Source of the DNA: CANKHJ01 sp035556495
GTDB lineage: Bacteria; Pseudomonadota; Alphaproteobacteria; Rhizobiales; Xanthobacteraceae
Reading direction: 5' to 3'
DNA length: 11,156 bases
NCBI GenBank assembly: GCA_035556495.1
Contig: DATMEW010000075.1
Location: 1-11,156, forward strand
Part shown: in pieces, positions 1 to 6,586 of the stretch
Layout: each line of letters starts with the position of its first letter
Numbering within the stretch: position 1 is the first letter of the stretch
Program-made: the position numbers and the translations under genes
Notes under the pieces: generated by a model
Seen by the model: the letters and a program-made list of their open reading frames with translations, nothing else
What the model was told of the DNA's origin: nothing
Database searches by the model: none

Positions 1-407
1 ATCCTGTTCCAGTTCAGGACGCTGCGCTGCATGCGCCGATAAGCTTCGGTGCCTTCCCGTGTCAGCGAGAGCAACGTGCTGCGCTGATCCTCCGCGTTGC
101 GGTCGCGGCGGACATAGCCGAGGCTGACCAGCCGGGAGGCCAGACGGCTGGTCTGTCCGCCATCGAGAAACATGCCGTTGGCGAGATCGCTCACCGCCAC
201 GGGCGCATGGGCGGCCACATAGCCGAGCACACGGCATTCCAGCAGCGACATGTCGGTTCGGGCCGCCACGGCCTCCTCCGCCTGTCGGTCCAGAGCGCGG
301 TTCAGGCTGGCGAGCTTCTGCGCAAACAATTCGGTGACATGCGGACGGGTGTCGTCTGGATCACCGTCAGCGGCCGCCACCGGGACAGAGGCGTTTCTGG
401 TGCTCAT
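1..407 (-). CDS. MarR-family transcriptional regulator (partial, C-terminus beyond window)
   Basis: Reading the minus strand from the ATG at 407-405 gives 135 residues with no stop before the window edge, so the C-terminal dimerisation helix is missing. Residues about 52-120 form a MarR winged helix: a helix around LLECRVLGYVAAH, then SDLANGMFLDGGQTSRLASRL as the helix-turn-helix, then a wing with the family signature D-x-R-x-x-L-x-L-T-x-x-G (D107, R109, LTREG near 115-119). An AGGTGG ribosome-binding site lies just upstream of the ATG. MarR proteins are dimeric, usually ligand-relieved repressors that often sit next to the genes they control. This one diverges from the CoA-transferase operon, and a palindrome lies in the shared intergenic region (444-464) and recurs at 4857-4877. 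It is therefore the likely local regulator of aromatic or organic-acid catabolic genes. The ligand is unknown. The family call is firm; the targets are inferred. Confidence 0.9.
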   Translation of the reverse strand, partial: MSTRNASVPVAAADGDPDDTRPHVTELFAQKLASLNRALDRQAEEAVAARTDMSLLECRVLGYVAAHAPVAVSDLANGMFLDGGQTSRLASRLVSLGYVRRDRNAEDQRSTLLSLTREGTEAYRRMQRSVLNWNR

Positions 408-435
408 GCCGCCACCTGCGCGGGGCAGACGGACC

Positions 436-465
436 TTGTTGACTTACATGACAAAGTCATATAAC
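436..465 (+). promoter_or_regulatory. Probable promoter of the CoA-transferase operon
   Basis: A good -10 candidate, TATAAC, lies at 460-465. Two overlapping -35 candidates precede it: TTGTTG at 436-441 (18-base spacer) and TTGACT at 439-444 (15-base spacer). Transcription would start near 472 and leave a short leader before the AGGA ribosome-binding site at 500-503 and the ATG at 510. The palindrome at 444-464 fills the spacer, so a bound repressor would exclude RNA polymerase. Promoter prediction by eye in GC-rich DNA is weak, but this AT-rich patch stands out from its surroundings. Confidence 0.5.
444..464. promoter_or_regulatory. Inverted-repeat operator 1, probable MarR site
   Basis: Two 9-base half-sites, TTACATGAC and GTCATATAA, flank a central AAA. 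The inner five bases of each arm (ATGAC/GTCAT) pair perfectly and the whole 21-base site has a single arm mismatch. The site lies between the divergent marR and CoA-transferase genes and overlaps the putative promoter. Its core is repeated exactly at 4861-4872. Size, symmetry and position fit a MarR dimer site; assignment to this particular regulator is inferred. Confidence 0.65.
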
Positions 466-509
466 TGAATTCCCAGTTTTCAGCAGAATCGCATCTTGCA
501 GGAATTACT

Positions 510-1469
510 ATGGGCGATAGCTCCGCCAGACACTACAAGCACATGATCCCGCTCGACGCGCAGGCGCCGGAGAAGCTGGAGCGGCGCAGCAAGATCATCC
601 CGCTGGACGAAGCGGGACGCATCATCGCATCGAAGCGCACGGTGTCGCTTGCGGGGTCCCATTCGGCGGATGCGGCGATGGCGCTGATCCGCGCCGCCAT
701 CAAGGCCGGTGCGAAGGACATGACGATGATCCCGCCGGTGACGGCGTCGATCGCCGCCGATCTGCCGATCGCGGCCGGCATGCTGAAGAAGCTGTATCTC
801 TCTTACGTCGGCTTCGAATATCTCGGTCTTGCACCGGCCTTCCGGAAAGCGGCGGCAGACGGTTCGCTGGATATCGTCGAGGCCGACGAGCCCTTCATCA
901 TTCTCGGCACCCAGGCGGCGGCCGGCGGGCGGCCCTTCGCGCCGGTGCAGTATCTTTATGAGGCGCTGTCGATCCCGGAACTCAATCCGGAACTGAAGAA
1001 GGTCGTGGACCCCTTCAGCGGCCGCGAGGTCTATGCCATCCCGCCGCTGAAATCCGATGTCTTCATCATGCATGCCCAGGCGGCGGATGCTTATGGCAAC
1101 GCGCAGTGCTGGGGCGGCACCGGGCAGGAACGCGACAAGGCCAAGGCGGCCGATCTGGTCATCGTGCAGGCCGACGAGATCGTCGGCGAGGACGTCATCA
1201 CCCGCGATCCTGCCAAGACCACCATTCCGGGCCTCTGGGTGGATCATGTCGTGCATGTGCCTTATGGCGCGCATCCGACATTCTCGTCCGGCTCCTATGC
1301 GGTCGATGAGGATCACCTCAAGCTCTATCTGGACCTCGTGAAGACCGGCAAGGCCGAGGAATATCTTGAGCGCTTCGTCTTCGGCCCGAAGGACCACATG
1401 GACTATCTCGAACGCATCGGCGGGCTGACGCGCACCACCGCGCTGCGCCGCATGCTGTCCGGCATCTGA
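510..1469 (+). CDS. CoA-transferase-like protein, subunit A (GctA/IpdA type)
   Basis: A 319-residue protein of the class I CoA-transferase superfamily, alpha-subunit type, close in length to glutaconate CoA-transferase subunit A and mycobacterial IpdA. Visible family features are an early KRTVSLAGSHSADAAMALIRAAIKAGAKD segment (about 42-70), GFEYLGLAPAFR (101-112), the long middle block PLKSDVFIMHAQAADAYGNAQCWGG, and VIVQADEIVGEDVI with a downstream PYGAHP. The start is the ATG at 510, six bases after AGGA. The B subunit follows after 18 bases, as expected for a heteromeric enzyme. Family members move CoA between acyl groups. IpdAB instead hydrolyses a C-C bond of a ring-containing acyl-CoA, using a glutamate of its A subunit (Glu105 in M. 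tuberculosis IpdA). Here E103 falls in the comparable stretch, but that alignment is by eye only. Substrate unknown. Confidence 0.88.
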   Translation: MGDSSARHYKHMIPLDAQAPEKLERRSKIIPLDEAGRIIASKRTVSLAGSHSADAAMALIRAAIKAGAKDMTMIPPVTASIAADLPIAAGMLKKLYLSYVGFEYLGLAPAFRKAAADGSLDIVEADEPFIILGTQAAAGGRPFAPVQYLYEALSIPELNPELKKVVDPFSGREVYAIPPLKSDVFIMHAQAADAYGNAQCWGGTGQERDKAKAADLVIVQADEIVGEDVITRDPAKTTIPGLWVDHVVHVPYGAHPTFSSGSYAVDEDHLKLYLDLVKTGKAEEYLERFVFGPKDHMDYLERIGGLTRTTALRRMLSGI

Positions 1470-1487
1470 TATCCGGGAAACCAGATC

Positions 1488-2327
1488 ATGTCACAAATCG
1501 CAACTCCCGGAACGGACCGCTATTCGACGGCCGAATTCATGGCCATCCTCATCGCCCGCTATTGCGGCGGCGATCGCGAGCTGCTCGGCAGCGGCGGCGC
1601 CAATCAGGTCGTGTCGCTGGCGGCGAGCCGCCTGGCGCAGCTCACCGTCGCTCCCAATCTCTGGCTGTTTTCGGGCGGCGCCGGCGTCTACAACAGCAAG
1701 TTCGACACGCTGCCGATCAGCACCTGGGACCCGCGCGCGAGCCACCATGCGGAGTGCAAGATCCTGCTCGCGGACGTGGTCGATAACGGCACCAAGGGCC
1801 GTTATGAGGGCGACCGCATCTCGCGCGGCGGCGCCGGCTATGGCGGCTTGCAGATCGATAAATACGGCAACATCAACATGATCGGCATCGGCGGGCCGTA
1901 TCCGAAGATGAAGGTGCGCGGCCCCGGAACGGTCGGCACGCTGTGGCTCTGCTCCGGCCCCAACAACCTTTACGTCGAGCATCACAACAAGAAGATTTTC
2001 GTCGAGCGTGTGGATTATCGCAGCGCCGCCGGCTGGATGAACGGCGGGAACGAGCGCTTCGAGACGCTGAACGGCCGCGATGGGCCGCAGCTCGTCTGGA
2101 GCCCGATCTGCGTCTGCGACTTCACCGAGGACGATCATCGCATGCGCCTCGTCTCCGTCCATCCCGGCCACACCGTGGAGGAGGTGGTCGAGAATACCGG
2201 CTTCGAGCTGGTCATTCCCGACAACGTGCCGGAGACGACGCCGCCGACCGACTGGGAGCTTGAAGTGTTGCGCACGCGGGTGGACCGTGGCGGAGTGTTG
2301 AAGAAGCGGCGGATGACGGTCGGCTGA
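1488..2327 (+). CDS. CoA-transferase-like protein, subunit B, lacking the usual catalytic Glu
   Basis: A 279-residue partner of the preceding subunit, slightly longer than glutaconate CoA-transferase subunit B (about 266 residues). Residues about 31-70 hold the expected nucleotide/CoA-fold start, with LLGSGGANQVVSLAA and then APNLWLFSGGAGVYNS. In genuine class I CoA-transferases the latter strand carries the catalytic glutamate, in an E-S-G or S-E-N-G type motif. Here S62-G63-G64 occupies that place and no glutamate is nearby. Later family segments include GGLQIDKYGNINMIGIGGPYPKMKVRGPG and VVSPICVCDF-like WSPICVCDF with SVHPGHTVEEVVENTGF. A GGGAA motif precedes the ATG. The loss of glutamate suggests a hydrolase of the IpdAB type or another non-transferase activity. 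Fold assignment is strong; the activity is inferred. Confidence 0.87.
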   Translation: MSQIATPGTDRYSTAEFMAILIARYCGGDRELLGSGGANQVVSLAASRLAQLTVAPNLWLFSGGAGVYNSKFDTLPISTWDPRASHHAECKILLADVVDNGTKGRYEGDRISRGGAGYGGLQIDKYGNINMIGIGGPYPKMKVRGPGTVGTLWLCSGPNNLYVEHHNKKIFVERVDYRSAAGWMNGGNERFETLNGRDGPQLVWSPICVCDFTEDDHRMRLVSVHPGHTVEEVVENTGFELVIPDNVPETTPPTDWELEVLRTRVDRGGVLKKRRMTVG

Positions 2328-2364
2328 ACAGCCGGAATTCGGCTTTGATGGTGGATATGGTGCG

Positions 2365-3912
2365 ATGCGGCTGGACGGGGCGCTCAGATATCAGGCGGTG
2401 ACCCAGGGCGACAGCGAGGCGCTGCTTTTCGAAGGCAGCCGCTTTTCGTGGCGTGACCTCGACGCAGGCGTGAATCGCGTCGCCAATGCGTTGTTGGCGT
2501 TGGGCGCGCAACCGGGCGACCGGGTCATCCTGCTGATGCAGAACTCGGTGGCTTTCATCGAGACTTATTATGCCCTGGCCCGCATCGGCTGCATCAGCGC
2601 GCCGGTGATGCCGACCCTGACCGGCACGGATGTGACCTTCATCGCCAATACGCTGCGCGCCCGTTTCGCCATCGTGGAGGCGGCCGCTGCCGGCCTGTGG
2701 CGCGAGGTGGCTGACAAGGTTCCGAGCGTCGAGGCGGCGATCGGTTTCGGGGCGGGCCATGGCCTGCCGCTGGATTTCGACACCTTGCGCGCCGCCGCGC
2801 CGGCGGACGATCCCGGCGTCGATGTCGATCCTTCCGCGCCGCTGACGGTCAAGTTCACCAGCGGCACCACCGGCACGCCGAAGGGCTGCGTCCGCAGCCA
2901 TGTCAATTTCACGATGGCGTCCGTCGCCGTGCAGATCGAAACGCCGTTGCGCGACGACGATGTCGGCCTGATCGCCCAGCCCTTCGCCGCCGGCATGGCG
3001 GTGTCGCTGCTGACGATGTATGTCTTCAAAGGCGTACGGATGGTGGTGCTGCCGCAGTTCGATGCCGGAAAATATCTCGACCTCGTGGAGAGCGAGCGCG
3101 TCACCCATGCCGCGGCGATGGACTGGATGGCGCGGCGCATCAGCGCGCATCCGTCCTTTCCACAGCGCGACCTGTCGTCCATCCGCATCCTTCACGGCAT
3201 CAACCAGCTCGGTTCGCTGGTTCCGATCTATGCGCAGGGCACGTTCAAGGGCGGGGTCACGGCCGGCTATGCGTCGTCGGAGGCGGGCGGTCTCGTGACC
3301 TTCAAGACGCCGGCGGAATTCCGCCGCGTCGCCGCCGATCCGGACTACAAGCCGGGGCATTCCAACGGCCGCCCCGGCCGCCTGCATCAGATCGAATGTA
3401 TGGACGAAAACATGCGGCCGCTCCCGCCCAACACCGTCGGTGAACTGGCCATCCGGGGGCCGACGGTGTTCGGCGGATATTGGGAGCGGCCCGAGGAAAC
3501 CGCCAAGGTGCTGCGCGACGGCTGGCTGCTGACCGGCGATCTCGCCGAGAAGGACGACGCCGGCTATCTCTATCTGCGCGGCCGCAAGCGGGACATGATC
3601 CGCACCGGCGGCCTCAACGTGTATCCCGCCGAGATCGAGCCGCTGCTGGTGCAGTATCCCGGCGTGACCGAGGCCGCCGTCATCGGCGTGCCGGATGTGG
3701 AGTGGGGCGAGCGTGTCGTGGCCTGCCTTGTCGCCACCCGGGAGATTCCGGAAGCCGATATGCTGGCCTATTGCCGGGCCCGGTTCGCGCCGCACAAGCG
3801 GCCGAAGAACGTCATCTTTTTCGACACGTTTCCGCTGACCGGCTCCGGCAAGGTCATGAAAAAGGATCTGATCGACCGCGTCGCGGCGCTGCTTGCGAAA
3901 GAGACCTCATGA
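2365..3912 (+). CDS. Acyl-CoA ligase (class I adenylate-forming, AMP-binding)
   Basis: A 515-residue ATP-dependent acid:CoA ligase of normal family length. Motifs in order: P-loop-like FTSGTTGTPKG at 164-174, the substrate/ATP motif GYASSEAGG at 301-309, TGD at 390-392 (D392 would bind the ribose), the hinge GRKRD at 406-410 followed by GGLNVYPAEIE at 415-425, and the C-terminal catalytic lysine K496 in GSGK. All core catalytic residues are present, so it should be active. It would make an acyl-AMP and then the CoA thioester in the cytoplasm. The ATG at 2365 is the first in-frame start, but it lacks a clear Shine-Dalgarno and may depend on translation from the gene 37 bases upstream. It overlaps the hydrolase gene by four bases (ATGA). 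The residues lining the acyl pocket do not allow me to name a substrate; medium acids, aryl or alicyclic acids are all possible. Confidence 0.92.
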   Translation: MRLDGALRYQAVTQGDSEALLFEGSRFSWRDLDAGVNRVANALLALGAQPGDRVILLMQNSVAFIETYYALARIGCISAPVMPTLTGTDVTFIANTLRARFAIVEAAAAGLWREVADKVPSVEAAIGFGAGHGLPLDFDTLRAAAPADDPGVDVDPSAPLTVKFTSGTTGTPKGCVRSHVNFTMASVAVQIETPLRDDDVGLIAQPFAAGMAVSLLTMYVFKGVRMVVLPQFDAGKYLDLVESERVTHAAAMDWMARRISAHPSFPQRDLSSIRILHGINQLGSLVPIYAQGTFKGGVTAGYASSEAGGLVTFKTPAEFRRVAADPDYKPGHSNGRPGRLHQIECMDENMRPLPPNTVGELAIRGPTVFGGYWERPEETAKVLRDGWLLTGDLAEKDDAGYLYLRGRKRDMIRTGGLNVYPAEIEPLLVQYPGVTEAAVIGVPDVEWGERVVACLVATREIPEADMLAYCRARFAPHKRPKNVIFFDTFPLTGSGKVMKKDLIDRVAALLAKETS

Positions 3913-4817
3913 ACGGGAACGGCCTCGACGACACCGGGCTGGATGCGGCGCGGCGCGCGGTTGCCGCGCTGGGAAGCGCGCTCACGGCCGAACTGCTGGA
4001 CAAGACCACGGCGATCTATGCGCCGCTGCATGCAGCCGCGCCGGGGGACATCCTGATCACCCGTGATGCGGCCTATGGCGCGGATGCGCGCCACCGGCTC
4101 GACCTCTTCCGGCCTGAAGCACCGTCCGTCCGGCGCACGGCCGTTGTTTTCGTCCATGGGGGCGGGTTCGTCGGTGGCGACAAGTCCAAGCCCGGCAGCC
4201 CGTTCTACGACAACGTGGGAGTGTGGGCCGTCCGCCAGGGCTTCGTCGGCGTCAACATGACCTACCGGCTTGCGCCCGGCGCGCCGTGGCCGGCGGGCGC
4301 GGACGACGTGGCTGCCGCCGCGGAGTGGCTGTCCGGACAGGCGGCCGCCCTGGGAATCGACCATATTCTGTTGCTCGGACAGTCCGCCGGCGCGGCCCAT
4401 GTGGCCGCCGCGCTGGCGCTGCATGAGGCGCGGCTGAAGGGCGCCGGTGTCCGCGGCGCGGTGCTGCTGTCCGGCGTCTACGATCTCACCGCTGCGAATC
4501 CGAAAGCGGTTTCGGCGGCCTATTACGGCAGCGACGCTGCCCTGTTCGCGGAACGCTCGTCCCAGGCCCGGCTGCTCGAATGTGCCATTCCCTGGCTGGT
4601 GGGAATGGCGGAGCACGACCCGTCCCATTTCCAGCGCCAGGCTTTGGGTCTGATCGACGCCGCATTCGCCAAACGGCGGACGTTGCCGCCGCTGCTCCAG
4701 CTTCTCGGGCACAATCACCTCTCGGGAATGCTGCATCTCGGTCTGCCGCGCGACCAGCTCGGCCCGGCCGTTGCGGAATTCGCCGCGGCCTGTGTCGCGG
4801 CGGCCGACCCGACCTGA
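3909..4817 (+). CDS. Alpha/beta hydrolase, HSL/carboxylesterase or formamidase-like
   Basis: A 302-residue serine hydrolase. The oxyanion-hole motif HGGGF is at 83-87, YRLAPGAPWP at 119-128 is a hallmark of hormone-sensitive-lipase and kynurenine-formamidase-like families, and the nucleophile elbow GQSAG at 157-161 gives S159. The acid is probably E235 or D237 (GMAEHDPSH) and the base H268 or H270 (GHNHLS). No signal peptide is visible, so it is cytoplasmic. Its ATG at 3909 overlaps the ligase stop as ATGA, indicating translational coupling and a role on the same substrate. It could cleave an ester, lactone, amide or thioester. The longer open frame upstream of this ATG is a shadow of the ligase and was not used. 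Fold certain, reaction unknown. Confidence 0.88.
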   Translation: MNGNGLDDTGLDAARRAVAALGSALTAELLDKTTAIYAPLHAAAPGDILITRDAAYGADARHRLDLFRPEAPSVRRTAVVFVHGGGFVGGDKSKPGSPFYDNVGVWAVRQGFVGVNMTYRLAPGAPWPAGADDVAAAAEWLSGQAAALGIDHILLLGQSAGAAHVAAALALHEARLKGAGVRGAVLLSGVYDLTAANPKAVSAAYYGSDAALFAERSSQARLLECAIPWLVGMAEHDPSHFQRQALGLIDAAFAKRRTLPPLLQLLGHNHLSGMLHLGLPRDQLGPAVAEFAAACVAAADPT

Positions 4818-4856
4818 AAGCGTCGTTGTGACGCCTTGCGGCGGGCCTGGATTATG

Positions 4857-4877
4857 TTATATGACAAAGTCAATAAA
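4857..4877. promoter_or_regulatory. Inverted-repeat operator 2 with weak promoter, upstream of flavin reductase gene
   Basis: The left arm TTATATGAC and centre AAA are followed by GTCAATAAA. The core ATGACAAAGTCA is identical to operator 1, and the better-conserved arm here (TTATATGAC) is the exact complement of the better arm there (GTCATATAA). A weak promoter may be formed by TTGCGG at 4836-4841 and TATATG at 4858-4863 (16-base spacer), so the operator would cover the -10 box. This suggests that flavin reductase and TctC form a second transcription unit under the same regulator. Confidence 0.6.
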
Positions 4878-4899
4878 ATGACCGAGGGCGGACGTTAAC

Positions 4900-5511
4900 A
4901 TGGATATCGACGCCGCCGGGCTGAGTGCGGAACAAGCTTATCGCCTCCTGACCGGCGTGGTGGTGCCGCGACCGGTGGCCTGGGTCTCGACCCTGTCGCC
5001 GGATGGCATCCTCAATCTTGCGCCGTTCAGCCACTTCACCTTTGTCTCGGCCAAGCCGCCGATGCTCGCCGTCAGCATGGGGCGCAAGGGCGCGACCTAC
5101 AAGGATACCGCCAACAACATTCTCGCGACCGGCGAGTTTGTCGTGAACATCGCGGACATGGCGCTGCTCAACGAGGTGCATGAGAGCGCGGTGGAGCATC
5201 CTCCCGAGGTCAGCGAGGCCGAGTTGCTGGGTCTCGAAACCGTTGAAAGTCTTTCGGTCAAGCCGCCCGGCATCCGCCGCTGCCCCGTGCAGATGGAATG
5301 CCGCCTGGACCAGCATCTCCAGTTTGGTGCGCGCAACACCTATCTCATGATCGGCGAGGTGCTGCGGTTTCGCATCCGGGACGGGCTGATGCGCAATGGT
5401 AAAATCGAGACAGCGGAGCTGAAGCCGGTCGCCCGTCTGGGTGGCCCGAACTATGCCACGCTGGGAGAGATCGTGACGTTGCGGCCGCTGGAGCGGTCGG
5501 AAAAACGTTGA
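4900..5511 (+). CDS. Flavin reductase-family protein (FMN-binding split barrel)
   Basis: A 203-residue protein of the DIM6/NTAB flavin-reductase-like family. Signature segments are PRPVAWVSTLSPDG (23-36), NLAPFSHFTFVS (39-50), which forms the FMN-binding strand pair, KPPMLAVSMG (52-61), KDTANNI (68-74) and GEFVVN (78-83). The start ATG follows GAGGG at 4884-4888. Family members bind FMN. Some reduce free flavin with NAD(P)H for a partner monooxygenase, while others act on their own substrates. No oxygenase component is in the window, so either the partner lies elsewhere or this protein reduces a pathway intermediate itself. It is preceded by operator 2 and followed, 32 bases later, by the TctC receptor gene, probably in one transcript. 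Confidence 0.88.
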   Translation: MDIDAAGLSAEQAYRLLTGVVVPRPVAWVSTLSPDGILNLAPFSHFTFVSAKPPMLAVSMGRKGATYKDTANNILATGEFVVNIADMALLNEVHESAVEHPPEVSEAELLGLETVESLSVKPPGIRRCPVQMECRLDQHLQFGARNTYLMIGEVLRFRIRDGLMRNGKIETAELKPVARLGGPNYATLGEIVTLRPLERSEKR

Positions 5512-5529
5512 AAGCCCGCACAGGGCATC

Positions 5530-5551
5530 AGGAGGGAGCGATTATGAGACG
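5530..5551 (+). repeat. Leader element shared by both tctC genes, copy 1
   Basis: AGGAGGGAGCG (5530-5540), then ATT, then ATGAGACG. The same 11-base block and the same first eight coding bases recur at 8075-8094, differing only in spacer length (three bases here, one there). It contains the ribosome-binding site. It may be a remnant of tctC duplication or simply convergent strong initiation. Confidence 0.6.
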
Positions 5552-6521
5552 ATTGCGTATCCATCTCGCCGCCGCGCTGGCGGTGGCGGTCGCGTCCGTT
5601 GGCCTTGCCGGGCCGGCCACGGCCGCAGACGAATACCCCACCCATAACATCACGCTCATCTGCGCATTGCCGCCGGGCAGCGGGGCGGACGTCATCGTGC
5701 GCTACTTTGCCGATCAGCTTGCCAAGAAAGTGCCGGTTTCGGTGATCGTCGAGAACAAGGCGGGCGCCTCGGGAAACATCGCGGCTGAATATGTCGCGCG
5801 CTCCAAACCGGATGGCTACACGATCTATCTCCATGGCGCGAACACGATCGCCGCCAACCTGAACCGCCTGAAGAATCCGCCGTTCAAGGCGCAGGACATG
5901 CAGGTGGTTTCAAACGTGCAGAGCCAGGCTTTCATGATCGCGGTGGCGCCGAACAGCCCGGCGAAGACGCTTCCCGAACTGACCGCCCTGATGAAAAAGA
6001 AGGGAGCGGCCGCGAGCTACGGCGTCTCCAATATCTTTGCGCAGATCGTCGGCGAGCTCTACAGGATCAGAACCGGTCTCACCGCCAGCATCGTCCAGTA
6101 TCGCACGGCAGCGCAATACATGAACGATCTGAACAGCGGCGCGCTCGATTATGCCGTGGTCGACCCGACTTTCGCGATGGCGCAGGAGCGCGAGGGACGT
6201 CTGCGGATTCTCGGCATCAGCTCCAGCGAACGGATGCCGATCAGCCCGGATGTGCCGACCATGATCGAGGGCGGCGTGCCGGACATGGACATGCGGAGCT
6301 GGTTCTCGACCATGGTGCCCGCCGCGACGCCGCGGCCGGTCGTGGACAAGCTGAACAAGTGGTTCAACGAAATCCTCGCCACGGAAGAAACTCGCAAATT
6401 CCTGGCTTCCGCCGGCGGCGTGCCGTTCATCGTGTCGCCGGACGAAGGGCAGGCGATGTATCTCAAGGCCAATGCCGACTACAAGGACTATGTGAAACAG
6501 GCTGGCGTCACCGAGAACTGA
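5544..6521 (+). CDS. TctC/Bug-family periplasmic solute-binding protein 1
   Basis: A 325-residue tripartite tricarboxylate transporter receptor. The Sec signal peptide spans about residues 1-28 (MRRLR, hydrophobic AAALAVAVASVGLAG, cleavage near ATA-A). The mature part has PPGSGADVIVR (43-53), the classic ligand-cradling loop of Bug proteins, then NKAGASGNIAAEYVARSKPDGYT (71-93), DYAVVDP and PDVPTMIEGGVPD. The ATG at 5544 is chosen over an upstream TTG because it has GGAGGG at 5531-5536 and begins the signal peptide. Bug receptors bind carboxylates or amides and deliver them to TctA/TctB, which are absent here. It is the last gene before the terminator at 6540. It is clearly paralogous to the receptor at 8087. 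Likely captures the substrate, or a relative of the substrate, of the upstream enzymes. Confidence 0.93.
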   Translation: MRRLRIHLAAALAVAVASVGLAGPATAADEYPTHNITLICALPPGSGADVIVRYFADQLAKKVPVSVIVENKAGASGNIAAEYVARSKPDGYTIYLHGANTIAANLNRLKNPPFKAQDMQVVSNVQSQAFMIAVAPNSPAKTLPELTALMKKKGAAASYGVSNIFAQIVGELYRIRTGLTASIVQYRTAAQYMNDLNSGALDYAVVDPTFAMAQEREGRLRILGISSSERMPISPDVPTMIEGGVPDMDMRSWFSTMVPAATPRPVVDKLNKWFNEILATEETRKFLASAGGVPFIVSPDEGQAMYLKANADYKDYVKQAGVTEN

Positions 6522-6539
6522 GTGGACGGATGTCCTGAC

Positions 6540-6578
6540 GGCCTCGGGGAGCGCCGCTTCCCGGGGCCGTTTTGTTAT
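6540..6578 (+). terminator. Rho-independent terminator after TctC 1
   Basis: A 13-base-pair stem runs from 6540-6552 to 6556-6568 with only two G-T wobbles and a GCC loop, and is followed by G and then TTTTGTTAT (6570-6578). It lies 18 bases after the tctC stop and directly before the stop of the convergent MmgE/PrpD gene. The T-tract is only on the plus-strand side, so it mainly ends the catabolic transcript, although the hairpin would also form in the opposite RNA. Confidence 0.85.
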
Positions 6579-6586
6579 CGGTCGCT

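Noticed and set aside
480..1397. Minus-strand open frame of 305 codons opposite CoA-transferase subunit A
   Set aside because: It is the antisense of a well-supported gene, is rich in Arg/His/Asp/Gly as GC-rich shadow frames are, and has no recognisable domain.
1488..2327. Naming the CoA-transferase-like genes gctAB or ipdAB
   Set aside because: The missing catalytic Glu argues against glutaconate CoA-transferase, and there is no steroid-degradation context to justify ipdAB, so no symbol was given.
2212..3795. Minus-strand open frame of 527 codons opposite the acyl-CoA ligase
   Set aside because: All ligase motifs are intact on the plus strand; the antisense product is low-complexity Arg/His/Gln-rich and matches no family I know.
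3480..3908. N-terminal extension of the alpha/beta hydrolase
   Set aside because: The upstream 143 codons are an out-of-frame reading of the ligase, Arg-rich and domainless; the ATG at 3909 with ATGA coupling is the natural start.
4820..4834. Small hairpin GCGTC-GTTGT-GACGC after the hydrolase gene as a terminator
   Set aside because: The stem is only five base pairs and no T-run follows, so it is unlikely to stop transcription; partial readthrough into the flavin reductase gene is possible.
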